Below, piece after piece: positions 1-8,671 of a DNA stretch of 64,000 nt. Position numbers and translations under genes: made by a program. Position 1 is the first letter of the stretch, and the number at the start of each line of letters is the position of its first letter. Under the pieces are notes generated by a model that made no database searches, had not been told where the DNA came from, and was given only the letters and a program-made list of their open reading frames with translations. This stretch comes from Liberibacter brunswickensis. Lineage in GTDB: Bacteria > Pseudomonadota > Alphaproteobacteria > Rhizobiales > Rhizobiaceae. The stretch lies in the NCBI RefSeq assembly GCF_036858155.1, contig NZ_JAAEJX010000002.1, positions 34,983 to 98,982 of the forward strand. Reading direction: 5' to 3'.

Positions 1-692
1 TGAACAGGAATTGAAGATGAAGCATCTTGTACCCACCAAATACCTTCTGAGAATCCAGGAAGAGAAGAAACCGATCCTTTTAATTCTCTTAGACGTATTC
101 CTCCAGTAGGCAAAATAACAGCGTTTAGCTTATGCGCCCATGTTTCAATATCAGATTTTACTCTTAAGTCAATGTAAATAGGAGAAATATAAGATTTGGC
201 TATGGCAAAAGTTTTCTCTTTTCCATAGAAATTTTCCAAACGCTCCTTAAACCATTGAGGAATACAAGATATATTCTCAACATATTGTAGTAAATATACT
301 TTTTCTCTAGATACTCTACGCAATATTGAATTGACAAGCTTTGAAAAGTATTGGTTTTTTTTATCAAGTTTAGTTTGCTCTACTGCTAGATCTACAACAG
401 CATAATCTGCAACATCCAAATAAAGAATTTGCGCAATAGAAATACGCAATAATTGTCGTAAATATTTTTTTTTTTTAGACAAAGAAGATAAAAGTACAAA
501 ATCAAGAATAGCATCAATACGAGGTAAAAAACGCAGTGTTGCAATAACGATAGCACGAACTAATATCTGATCTCTATGCGAAAGACGACAAAATGAACTA
601 TCTCCATGTTCTAGATCAAATAAACAATCTAAAGAAATTTTTTTCATAATCACACAAGACAACAAATTAGCAGCAACTAATCGTGCACTCAT
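1..692 (-). CDS. rsmB: 16S rRNA m5C967 methyltransferase RsmB, N-terminal part (runs off the left edge)
   Basis: About 230 codons read on the minus strand from an ATG at 690-692 and leave the window at base 1, so the C-terminal methyltransferase end is not visible. The N-terminal half is an all-helical NusB-like RNA-binding domain (HRDQ near the start, then LVNSILRR). It is followed by the start of the Rossmann methyltransferase domain, with the family motif WWVQDASSS at the edge. Family role: SAM-dependent methylation of C967 of 16S rRNA. The catalytic cysteines lie outside the window. The reading frame is open upstream of the chosen ATG but has no other good start. It is transcribed divergently from the SDHAF4-type gene. 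Confidence 0.85.
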   Translation of the reverse strand, partial: MSARLVAANLLSCVIMKKISLDCLFDLEHGDSSFCRLSHRDQILVRAIVIATLRFLPRIDAILDFVLLSSLSKKKKYLRQLLRISIAQILYLDVADYAVVDLAVEQTKLDKKNQYFSKLVNSILRRVSREKVYLLQYVENISCIPQWFKERLENFYGKEKTFAIAKSYISPIYIDLRVKSDIETWAHKLNAVILPTGGIRLRELKGSVSSLPGFSEGIWWVQDASSSIPV

Positions 693-1066
693 TCCAGATT
701 TCAACAATGCAAATAATCCACAAATACTATATCTATTTTATACTTTTTAGTTCAGAGAAAAAACGAAATTATTCCTATTCTAGAAGGACAAGTAGATAAT
801 TAACAGTTATAATCAAAATACATTCCTAAAATTTTCATAATAAAAATATAGCAAAAATATGTATCCCAAATATCACGATAAAAATGGTTAATATAAATAT
901 CAATATAAAATATACTCAAAAAACATATCAATTATCTTTAGCTAGTGTTATACTAAATTCCAAATATAGTACTATATTATGTTATACCATGATATTGATG
1001 CAAAATGATCATTGAATAATTAAAATATTTAGCATTATTATAGAAAAATAAAAGAGCAGATATTAT
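693..1066. other. Intergenic stretch between rsmB and the SDHAF4-type gene
   Basis: This is 374 bp of very AT-rich DNA between divergent genes. I see no ORF and no convincing hairpin. In many rhizobia htpX lies between a DUF1674 gene and rsmB (from memory), so this gap may mark a lost gene. Confidence 0.4.
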
Positions 1067-1258
1067 ATGAAATCTACAACGATAGCACCAACTGAATCAC
1101 ATTCTTCTATTGCAAAAAGAGCTCTAGAAGAAGCTAATGTGCGCAAATCTACCAATAAACAAAGCAAACAACTCCCAAAAGAAATAGGAGGAAGAAATGG
1201 GTCAGATCCTACTCGTTTTGGAGATTGGGAAAAAAACGGGATATCAGTAGATTTCTAG
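1067..1258 (+). CDS. Succinate dehydrogenase assembly factor 4 family (DUF1674) protein
   Basis: A 63-residue protein whose C-terminal third carries the DUF1674/SDHAF4 signature: KEIGGRNGSDPTRFGDW followed by a terminal G-x-x-V-DF. The N-terminal 35 residues are polar and low-complexity, as usual for the family. Family members assist maturation of the flavoprotein subunit of succinate dehydrogenase. The ATG follows an AT-rich leader containing AAAAGAGC about 12 bases upstream. Its neighbour rsmB, divergent here, is also a neighbour in rhizobia. The family assignment is firm because of the C-terminal motif. The role in this organism is inferred. Confidence 0.8.
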   Translation: MKSTTIAPTESHSSIAKRALEEANVRKSTNKQSKQLPKEIGGRNGSDPTRFGDWEKNGISVDF

Positions 1259-1385
1259 TAATATTTTACATAAAAAATACCATTTAACTTTTTAGATTTA
1301 AATGTAAAAAACTGCATTACAAAATATAGATATCAAAAAATAAAACTCAGACACTTGATATAATGAGTATCTATGTGTCTAAATT

Positions 1386-2318
1386 TTAATCAAATAAACT
1401 AGAAATAGATCTCTCTTCAAAAGTTCTTCTAATAGCTTCTCCGATTAAATTAGCAACATTAAGAACACGTATTTTAGACGAAGACATAACTGAAGCTGAT
1501 GGCTGTATAGAGTTAGTAATCACCAATGCTTTCATTTTAGATGCTTCTATTCGTTCAATAGAAGAGCCCGACAAAACACCGTGAGTAATATACGCTGTTA
1601 CACTCAAAGCTCCTTTATCATATAGAGCATCAGCAGCACCACAAAGAGTTCCACCGGTATCAACGATATCATCAATTAAAATACAATCTTTGCCTTTTAC
1701 CTTTCCTATAATATTCATAACTTCACTTTGACCTGGATGTTCTCTTCTTTTATCAACAATAGCTAATAAACATCCTAATCTTTTAGCAAGCAAACGAGCT
1801 CTCACTACTCCTCCAACATCAGGAGAAACAACCATAAGATTAGACACGTCATTATATTTTTTAATATCACGATCTAAAATTGGCAATGCATATAAGTTAT
1901 CTGTTGGAATATCAAAGAATCCCTGAACTTGTCCCGCATGCAAATCCAAAGTCATAACACGATCAACTCCAGCTTTCTTAATCAAATTGGCGACTAATTT
2001 AGCAGATATCGGAGTACGAGGACTAGGTTTACGATCTTGACGACAATATCCAAAGTAGGGAATTACGCCTGTAATACGCTTTGCTGAAGAACGACGTGCA
2101 GCATCCACCATAATAAGCAATTCCATTAAATGATCATTAGCTGGACAAGAAGTAGATTGCACTATAAAAACGTCTTCTCCTCTCACATTTTCTCCGATTT
2201 TAACAGATACTTCTCTATCAGAAAAATATGTAACCGAAGCTGTTCCCAAAGATACACCTAAATAATCACAAATCTCTTGAGTAAGATGCCTATTAGAATT
2301 TCCTGAAAAGATTTTCAT
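1386..2318 (-). CDS. prs: Ribose-phosphate pyrophosphokinase (PRPP synthetase)
   Basis: 310 residues, the normal length for a class I PRPP synthetase. It makes PRPP from ribose 5-phosphate and ATP for nucleotide, histidine, tryptophan and NAD synthesis in the cytosol. Visible motifs are the flexible-loop RQDRK (residues 93-97) followed by SPRTPISAKLV, DLHAGQVQGFF (125-135), and the ribose-phosphate-binding loop DDIVDTGGT (216-224). The N-terminus begins MKIFSGNSN, matching the family. It is followed on the minus strand by a spacer of about 130 bp. PRPP from this enzyme feeds guaA upstream chemistry, pyrimidine synthesis and pncB encoded elsewhere in this window. Confidence 0.96.
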   Translation of the reverse strand: MKIFSGNSNRHLTQEICDYLGVSLGTASVTYFSDREVSVKIGENVRGEDVFIVQSTSCPANDHLMELLIMVDAARRSSAKRITGVIPYFGYCRQDRKPSPRTPISAKLVANLIKKAGVDRVMTLDLHAGQVQGFFDIPTDNLYALPILDRDIKKYNDVSNLMVVSPDVGGVVRARLLAKRLGCLLAIVDKRREHPGQSEVMNIIGKVKGKDCILIDDIVDTGGTLCGAADALYDKGALSVTAYITHGVLSGSSIERIEASKMKALVITNSIQPSASVMSSSKIRVLNVANLIGEAIRRTFEERSISSLFD

Positions 2319-2620
2319 ACGGGAGATAACCTATTTAAAGAGTACAAAGACCTACTAAAATAACGTTTTATTTTATAATGGATAAAAGTTTTACTAACAA
2401 TTATGTTTATATTTTCAATTCATTCAACGTTATAGTACATAAATTCCAATCTAAACTATAATAAAATATATATTCCTTCACAAGAATTATAGATACAATC
2501 AAGTTTTCAGAACATAAAATTAATTTAAAAAAAAGTTTGAATAGCATAAGACATAATCATAATTGATTGATTGATTTCTTAAAAAACAATCAAATTATTT
2601 TTTAATAAAAATCACTAAAT
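2319..2620. other. Intergenic spacer between midA and prs
   Basis: 302 bp of AT-rich sequence. The only structure is a weak inverted repeat near 2560-2595 (TTGATTG and CAATCAA with a loop of about 13 bases) just beyond the end of midA. It could be a weak terminator. In rhizobia a pgeF/laccase-domain gene commonly follows midA; none is visible here. Confidence 0.35.
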
Positions 2621-3706
2621 TCAATTGTAATTTATAAAAGGCATTAATTCTACTTTCTCATGTGATACGACCAAAACCTTAAATAATTCTCCCATACTTT
2701 TTTTATCGGAAGGACTTCCCACTAAACGTCTCACAGAATCTAACAGAACACCATTTCTTTTTGTCTTCCGAATAAGAGAGTATGCTCTTTGCCAAATTCC
2801 AAGCCCTTCTAAAAATCTTCCTTGAGTTACCAATCCATTTACATACAATCCATAAAGAATAGCAATTAAAGATAATCGCTGAAAATCCACATGACTAGTA
2901 AGATCTGCTTGCCCTGGATTTATTAATGGAGAAATATATCTATGTCCTTTAACCGCCTGTAATGTATCACCAATACTAGATTGACAGTATCCATAATCAA
3001 AAATTATTGCTGTTCCGCCATAAGATGATAATCTATTAGAAATTGACTTCATTTCATTATCTCTATACGGAGATTCTTCAAATATCGTTCCAACACTACA
3101 ATCAATACAAGAAAAAAAATCTGATTCTATTGCATCATATCCTATACTAAAGAAAATGGAATCATGATTATCTATATCTATTACGCGTTCACGAATACCA
3201 TTTTTTGTTATAATAAATTGTTTAATTGGTAAACTATCAAAAAACTCATTAGCCAAAAGAAAAGTAAATCCTAAAGGAACAGTGTCAAGACTAATGCACC
3301 ATTTTATCTTGTCTCCATAAGATGAGAGATTTTTCTTTTGAAACAATGTAAGATTTTCACTATTTTCAACCATATATACCGATATAATAGAAAAAAAACT
3401 AGGTTTTAATTTGCTAATTACACGCAGTATATCCAGCATCATTGTGCCTCTTCCTGGCCCTAATTCTATCAATCTGACACTATCTGGAGAACCATGTTGT
3501 TCCCATGCGCAAATTAAAAATATTGCTAACATTTCTCCAAAAATCTGACTTATTTCCGGCGAAGTAATAAAATCATTAAAAGGATTGCGTGTTTTATAGT
3601 AGCCAAACTCAGGGTCTGAAAGGCACAATGAGAAATATTGGTCAACAGTCATTTGACCATTTTTTTTAATAAGATTAACGATTTTCCTGGTTAATTCATC
3701 TTTCAA
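2621..3706 (-). CDS. SAM-dependent methyltransferase of the MidA/NDUFAF7 (COG1565) family
   Basis: 361 residues, typical for the family. The SAM-binding glycine motif ELGPGRGT is at residues 81-88, and the N-terminus contains the family block YYKTRNPFNDFITSPEIS (about 36-53). The mitochondrial relative NDUFAF7 methylates an arginine of a complex I subunit; the bacterial substrate is not established here. The stop and start leave only 13 bp to lgt on the same strand, so lgt-midA is a two-gene operon. The same pair is adjacent in many alphaproteobacteria. The C-terminal stretch contains PGQADLTSHVDF, conserved in the family. Confidence 0.88.
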   Translation of the reverse strand: MKDELTRKIVNLIKKNGQMTVDQYFSLCLSDPEFGYYKTRNPFNDFITSPEISQIFGEMLAIFLICAWEQHGSPDSVRLIELGPGRGTMMLDILRVISKLKPSFFSIISVYMVENSENLTLFQKKNLSSYGDKIKWCISLDTVPLGFTFLLANEFFDSLPIKQFIITKNGIRERVIDIDNHDSIFFSIGYDAIESDFFSCIDCSVGTIFEESPYRDNEMKSISNRLSSYGGTAIIFDYGYCQSSIGDTLQAVKGHRYISPLINPGQADLTSHVDFQRLSLIAILYGLYVNGLVTQGRFLEGLGIWQRAYSLIRKTKRNGVLLDSVRRLVGSPSDKKSMGELFKVLVVSHEKVELMPFINYN

Positions 3707-3719
3707 GGGAACTCCTTAA

Positions 3720-4547
3720 TTATATGCGCAAAGACTTAATAAATAGAACAATACCACCTATGAAAAGGAATACCGATAATATCATTCCCATTGTCATCCA
3801 ATCACCCAACAAGTACCCTAACTGATAATCTGGTTCGCGGAAAAATTCCATAACAAATCTAATAACAGCATAACAAATCGCAAAAGCACCTGATGTCATT
3901 CCTGGTTTTTTCAAAGAACCACGATAAACCATCAAATTCATGATCAAGAAAATCAATAATCCTTCAGAAATAGCTTCATATAACTGACTAGGATGACGAG
4001 GGAAATTTCCTCCATTAGGAAAAATCATAGCCCATGGAACATTAGAAAATCTACCCCATAACTCGCCATTTATAAAGTTGGCAATACGCCCTAAAAATAT
4101 TCCAACCGGAGCAGAAGTAGCTACAATATCTAAAAAAGAAAAAAAAGAAAAACAATAAATGCGTGACAATAAAAACATTGACACAATCGCACCTATTAAT
4201 CCACCATGAAAAGACATTCCTCCTTCCCAAAGAAAAAATATGTGTAATGGAAAATTCCAAAATATCTTCCAATTATAAAAAATCACATACATAATGCGTC
4301 CACCGAGAATAATGCTGATCGCTAACCAAAAAAAACAACTTTCTCTGCAATCACCCTCTTTATGAATAATATTCTGTTTATTTTGATCTTCCGTCCATAG
4401 AGAAGTCTTATTAAGTAAATATGGTATGTACCAAATACCAAATAACATTCCAATTAAATAAGCCAATCCATACCAACGAATAGAAAAAAAACCTATTGAT
4501 ATTGCAATAGGATTTATATTAGGATACGTTAAAACAGACCAAAGCAT
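3720..4547 (-). CDS. lgt: Prolipoprotein diacylglyceryl transferase
   Basis: 275 residues with about seven hydrophobic segments. It transfers diacylglyceryl from phosphatidylglycerol to the lipobox cysteine of prolipoproteins at the inner membrane, the first step of lipoprotein maturation. Diagnostic motifs are intact: FHGGLIG (113-119, with the conserved histidine H114), the signature GRIANFINGELWGR (153-166) and RHPSQLYEA (184-192). It starts 111 bp from the divergent ubiK gene and precedes midA by 13 bp. This enzyme looks fully functional, in contrast to the Lnt homolog encoded at 22450-24009. Confidence 0.96.
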   Translation of the reverse strand: MLWSVLTYPNINPIAISIGFFSIRWYGLAYLIGMLFGIWYIPYLLNKTSLWTEDQNKQNIIHKEGDCRESCFFWLAISIILGGRIMYVIFYNWKIFWNFPLHIFFLWEGGMSFHGGLIGAIVSMFLLSRIYCFSFFSFLDIVATSAPVGIFLGRIANFINGELWGRFSNVPWAMIFPNGGNFPRHPSQLYEAISEGLLIFLIMNLMVYRGSLKKPGMTSGAFAICYAVIRFVMEFFREPDYQLGYLLGDWMTMGMILSVFLFIGGIVLFIKSLRI

Positions 4548-4685
4548 ATATTTATCTCCTCCTATTTATTTCTATAATGCTATCTTAAAAATGCGACAAA
4601 AATTGCAATATAACTAATTACTTGTGCCGAAAATAATAATACTATATACTTAGCACAATTGTTTTTTTATGTGCAGGATAATATA

Positions 4686-4970
4686 ATGATATTTAGATCA
4701 AACCAAATTTTTGAGCAAGCTTCTCGTCTAGCCAATTGCGCATCCGATGCAGTAAAAATTATATCCAAAGAAGCAGAAACTTTCGCTCAAGTAAAAATTC
4801 AGAAAACCTTAAACTCAATGGGTGTGATAAGCTCAGAAGAAATCGAAAACATTAAAAGCGCAACCTCTTCTCTTCGAGAAGAGATTACATCCATTGATCA
4901 GCGCTTAGAAGCAATTGAAAAACAACTTACACAGCTTGAGTTATTGATAAATAAAAAAGAAAAAAAATAA
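4686..4970 (+). CDS. BMFP-domain accessory factor, UbiK family
   Basis: A 94-residue, strongly coiled-coil protein. The pattern is FEQASRLANCASDA at the N-terminus, then SLREEITSIDQRLEAIEKQL, ending in a lysine-rich tail. Family members are trimeric accessory proteins linked to ubiquinone synthesis (UbiK/YqiC). The ATG at 4686 was chosen because GCAGGA lies about 10 bases upstream; a TTG at 4659 in the same frame is less likely. The gene is divergent from lgt, an arrangement also common in rhizobia. Confidence 0.8.
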   Translation: MIFRSNQIFEQASRLANCASDAVKIISKEAETFAQVKIQKTLNSMGVISSEEIENIKSATSSLREEITSIDQRLEAIEKQLTQLELLINKKEKK

Positions 4971-5242
4971 CCTTTACGAAATAATACTAAAACCTATAAA
5001 TTCATCAATAAGTCTAACTGGAAGAGGTTATCTGGAACAGAGAAATACCCTTGAACTCCATCACATACAAAAATAAAGTCAACATATTTTTTAAAAAACA
5101 AAATTACCAAGATAATATCTAAAATTTTTGATTTTTAAAATCCCTTCAAATTAAAAATACAATCTATGACAACACATAAAGATTATTGTTCCCGTATAAT
5201 AATATCTTTTTCAAATAACAAAAAACATAATATGAAAACCAA

Positions 5243-5319
5243 TGGTACGGTTGAGTGGATTCGAACCACCGACCTCAGGTGCCACAAACCTGCGCTCTAA
5301 CCAGCTGAGCTACAACCGC
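5243..5319 (-). tRNA. tRNA-His (GTG anticodon)
   Basis: Read on the minus strand, 77 nt fold as a cloverleaf. The acceptor strand is GCGGTTG paired with CAACCGT, the D arm contains AGCTCAGCTGGTTAGAGC, the anticodon stem CAGGT/ACCTG holds the loop TTGTGGC (anticodon GTG), and the T arm contains GGTTCGAATCC. CCA is encoded at 5243-5245. The first pair is G1:U72, the discriminator is A73, and the base before position 1 would be U, so the usual genomically encoded G-1 is absent. This is the known alternative tRNA-His identity of many alphaproteobacteria. Confidence 0.97.
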
Positions 5320-6102
5320 ATATAAAATATATACTTCCACTATAATCATTGTTTACTGACTAATATTTAAATAAACGTATACTCTCATTCACTTAAAAAA
5401 CAATATGTACAATTTCTAACATCGCGTTAACCTTAATAATAAATTAACGTTAATGAATACATATTTATACTTCCAGATCTTATACCTATCCCGTATTCTT
5501 AGATACATGTTGAGCAAGCGTCAACCCCCTTTTTATCACTTAAAATACACTGGATATAAAATGCTTATAACGCAATATCTTTACAAGGATAAAATCCTAT
5601 ATCTATGCAAAAGTTTGATGCAAGATAAAGAGCTATTGTTTTTTGAAAATATACGTCTTGCCCAAAATTGGGAATATAATACATTATACAACAAGATTGC
5701 TCTTTGTACTAAAAGTTTGAATGAGTTGTTTTTGTTAATATGCAGATTATATAAATATATCTTTGTTCGCTCACAATTTTTTATTAGAAAAGCAAACAGT
5801 ATACTTATATTTAAAACATTTCACTTTATGTTTTATACGAAATTGGTATGCACATACAAAAATATAATTTTGTATAATGATAATGTGAAGTTTTTAATAA
5901 TAGCAACATTATACTATAAGAACACAATTAAAATCCGACTACCTATTAATCGTAGAGATTATGAATTTACGATAATATATTTTAATCCTCCTCCAATACA
6001 AATAAAATTATAACTAATTTTATGGATACTTCTACTGAATGTGAAAACCATACGAACTAAAAAATTTCTAACCTAATATAGAAAATACCAAAGGTTCAAA
6101 GA
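5320..6102. other. Unexplained 780-bp stretch between tRNA-His and the PdhS-type kinase
   Basis: A 186-codon open frame (5453-6013, +) fills most of this region, but I do not regard it as a secure gene. The product is dominated by Leu, Tyr, Ile, Lys and Phe with few Gly or Ala. There is no Shine-Dalgarno before its ATG and I recognise no motif. Near 5509-5534 a small hairpin (GTTGA...TCAAC) is followed by CCCCCTTTTT, resembling an intrinsic terminator on the plus strand. A TTAA-N7-TTAA pattern, the CtrA full-site form, lies at 5433-5447, but in DNA this AT-rich it is weak evidence. It may be decayed sequence or hold a small RNA. Confidence 0.35.
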
Positions 6103-8538
6103 ATGAGCATTGATTCTATTATATCAAATCACAAAAATCTTGTAAGCAACTGTAAAGATAATGCAAAAAACAGCCTTGAAACAAAAAATTCAAAAATAAT
6201 AAATAATTGCCAAGATCATCTGGAAAAATCAAATTTTACAGATCAAAAACAACCAATCGAAATTGAGGCACAATATGCTGAAAATTTAGATTTATCAAAT
6301 AAGTTTATATTTGATTCAACGCCCCGTACGGTACGTTTTAAATGGAAAACAGACTCACACGGATATATACAAGAAATTTCAGAGGAACTATCAAAAACTA
6401 TTGGAAATTATACATTACAAATGATTGGTATGCGATTATGTGATATTAATCATATACTTCAAATTGATCCTAACAATCGTCTTGTTGACCTTTTAAAAAA
6501 ACAAAATACTTGGTATGGCAAAAGCACAATATGGCCTATAGAAGGAACAGATTTACATGTACCTATCGATTTGGCTGCTCTGCCAATATATTCAAGAGAT
6601 CGTGAATTTAATGGCTTCAAGGGATTTGGACTTGTGCACGTAAATAGAGTAGAAAAAGATTCACGTTCATTAGGAAAAATATTAGATGAAAAATTATCCT
6701 ACTCACGTAACATAAAGAATGGTATTTCTTCTTTTGATCAAGAAAGATTTGATTTATTATCTAATAAATCTTCTCAAATCAATAGTAGCATGCAAAAGAA
6801 AAATTCTTTTTTATCCGAATGCCATCATGATAAAGAAGATATTTTGGAAATTATGAAATCTTCCTTGTCAAAAAATGAGGAATTATTTCTTAAACATCAA
6901 GGAAATCATCATACTATTAATTTAAATAAATATATAGATAAAAACTATTTTACTAATATTGAAAATCATAAGGAAGAAAGCACTGAAGATTTATTTCAAT
7001 GCAATCACCCATCTTTGTCTGAGTATTTTGATGAAGGGGAAAATCTAACACCAGAAATCGTTGAAGCATGTCCAATACCTTTCTTGGTATCTTCATATGG
7101 AAATATATTTTACGCCAATTCTTCTTTTCTACTTTTAACAAGATATAAGAGGATCAAAGATATAGAGATAGCTGGAGGTTTATCTACATTATTAAATGCT
7201 AAAAAATTATCAAAAAGTAATACAGTTGGATCTGTCATGCTATATTGTTCTGATGAAACATTAGTTCCTGTATCAGCTCGTTTACATACTATTAAGTGGA
7301 ATGGAGAAAATTCACTTGCTATGACTTTTGTTCCTTTTGAAAAAAAAGAACAATTTTCGGAGAATATATCTCATAAAGAAAGAGATTCTGATTGCACAAA
7401 TACGAATACTGATATGCGGAAAATGGAAATTGAAGTAATGCAATTGTGTTCAATTTTAGAATCAGCTTCTGATGGCATTGCTATTATAAATAGTGAAGGA
7501 ATAATTGTTTCTGCTAACAACGCAATAAGCAGGTTATTTAACTATTCCATACAAGATATACTCGAAAAACCATTTACAATATTTTTAGAAAACAACACTA
7601 AAAATGATATGCAGCATTATCTTTCAGATATTGTGTCACTTAATCTAGGAAAAGTGCTAGATAAGGCGACATTCGGCCGCACAAAAGAAGGAACACTTAT
7701 TTCAATACGCACTATAATAAAAAAACTTCCTTGTTCTGACTGCTACTCTCTCATAATACACGATATTTCAGAATGGAAACAAGAGAGAAATGAATTGTCT
7801 CATGCTATAAAAAGAGCAGAAAAAGAGAATTCCCATAAAAGTGATTTTCTAGCACGTGTGAGCCATGAAATTCGCACTCCATTAACTGCTATAATAGGTT
7901 TTTCTGAAGCTATAAAAAATCAAAGATTTGGACCTTTAGGAAGCCCTCGTTATGTAGAATATGCAAATTACATAGATAGATCTGGAAATCTTGTTCTTGA
8001 TATTGTAAATGATCTCCTTGATATATCAAAAATTGAGTCTGGGAAAATGAACTTGCATTTTGAATCAGTATCTTTAAATGAAGCTGTTTCTGAAGCGATT
8101 TCTTTAGTACAATTATATGCTAATGAAAAACGTATTATCATTCGTACTTCATTTTCTAATAATATTCCTCAAATATTCGCTGATATACGTTCTGTAAAAC
8201 AAATAGTAATTAATATATTGTCAAACGCGATTAACTTTACTCCTTCAGGAGGACAAATAATCATTTCAACCACATATACAAGCAATGAAGAGGTTATTTT
8301 ACGCGTTAGAGATAACGGTATAGGAATGTCAAACTATGAATTAGAAAAAGCTATGAAACCATTTGGACAAATACCTAATTCTCAACAGGTAAGAGGAGAA
8401 GGAACAGGATTAGGATTACCACTTGCCAAAGCAATGGTAGATGCTAATATGGGGAAATTTTATGTTTCTTCTACTCCTACAAAGGGAACTTTAATAGAAA
8501 TTATTTTTCTTCCACACAAATTATACGATTATAATTAG
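6103..8538 (+). CDS. PAS-domain sensor histidine kinase, PdhS/DivJ-PleC type
   Basis: 811 residues with no clear membrane segment. It has a long polar N-terminal region, PAS-like domains around residues 320-440 and 445-560, then a HisKA domain with phosphoacceptor H588 in FLARVSHEIRTPL. The HATPase domain follows, with DNGIGMS near residue 737 and GEGTGLGLPLAKAMV. The RFGPLGSPRYVEYA block after the H box is typical of PdhS and other DivK-interacting kinases of Rhizobiales. Family role: control of DivK phosphorylation and so of the CckA-CtrA cell-cycle pathway. The ATG has AAAGG about 8 bases upstream. Whether it acts mainly as kinase or phosphatase cannot be read from sequence. Confidence 0.85.
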   Translation: MSIDSIISNHKNLVSNCKDNAKNSLETKNSKIINNCQDHLEKSNFTDQKQPIEIEAQYAENLDLSNKFIFDSTPRTVRFKWKTDSHGYIQEISEELSKTIGNYTLQMIGMRLCDINHILQIDPNNRLVDLLKKQNTWYGKSTIWPIEGTDLHVPIDLAALPIYSRDREFNGFKGFGLVHVNRVEKDSRSLGKILDEKLSYSRNIKNGISSFDQERFDLLSNKSSQINSSMQKKNSFLSECHHDKEDILEIMKSSLSKNEELFLKHQGNHHTINLNKYIDKNYFTNIENHKEESTEDLFQCNHPSLSEYFDEGENLTPEIVEACPIPFLVSSYGNIFYANSSFLLLTRYKRIKDIEIAGGLSTLLNAKKLSKSNTVGSVMLYCSDETLVPVSARLHTIKWNGENSLAMTFVPFEKKEQFSENISHKERDSDCTNTNTDMRKMEIEVMQLCSILESASDGIAIINSEGIIVSANNAISRLFNYSIQDILEKPFTIFLENNTKNDMQHYLSDIVSLNLGKVLDKATFGRTKEGTLISIRTIIKKLPCSDCYSLIIHDISEWKQERNELSHAIKRAEKENSHKSDFLARVSHEIRTPLTAIIGFSEAIKNQRFGPLGSPRYVEYANYIDRSGNLVLDIVNDLLDISKIESGKMNLHFESVSLNEAVSEAISLVQLYANEKRIIIRTSFSNNIPQIFADIRSVKQIVINILSNAINFTPSGGQIIISTTYTSNEEVILRVRDNGIGMSNYELEKAMKPFGQIPNSQQVRGEGTGLGLPLAKAMVDANMGKFYVSSTPTKGTLIEIIFLPHKLYDYN

Positions 8539-8671
8539 GCGATACTATTAGATAATTCAATAATTTAAAATTTAACTTTATATCCGTATTAAATAAATAA
8601 TAGACGTGTGGTGTGTGATGTTTTTGAGAAAAATAGACATTATTGGAATTAATTATTGCTGGAACAAGACA

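Noticed and set aside
5433..5447. TTAA-N7-TTAA pattern matching a CtrA full site
   Set aside because: Such patterns are expected often by chance in DNA this AT-rich, and this one lies more than 600 bp from the nearest downstream gene start.
5453..6013. 186-codon open frame after tRNA-His
   Set aside because: No Shine-Dalgarno site, composition dominated by Leu, Tyr, Ile, Lys and Phe with few Gly or Ala, and no recognisable motif; treated as unexplained region rather than a gene.
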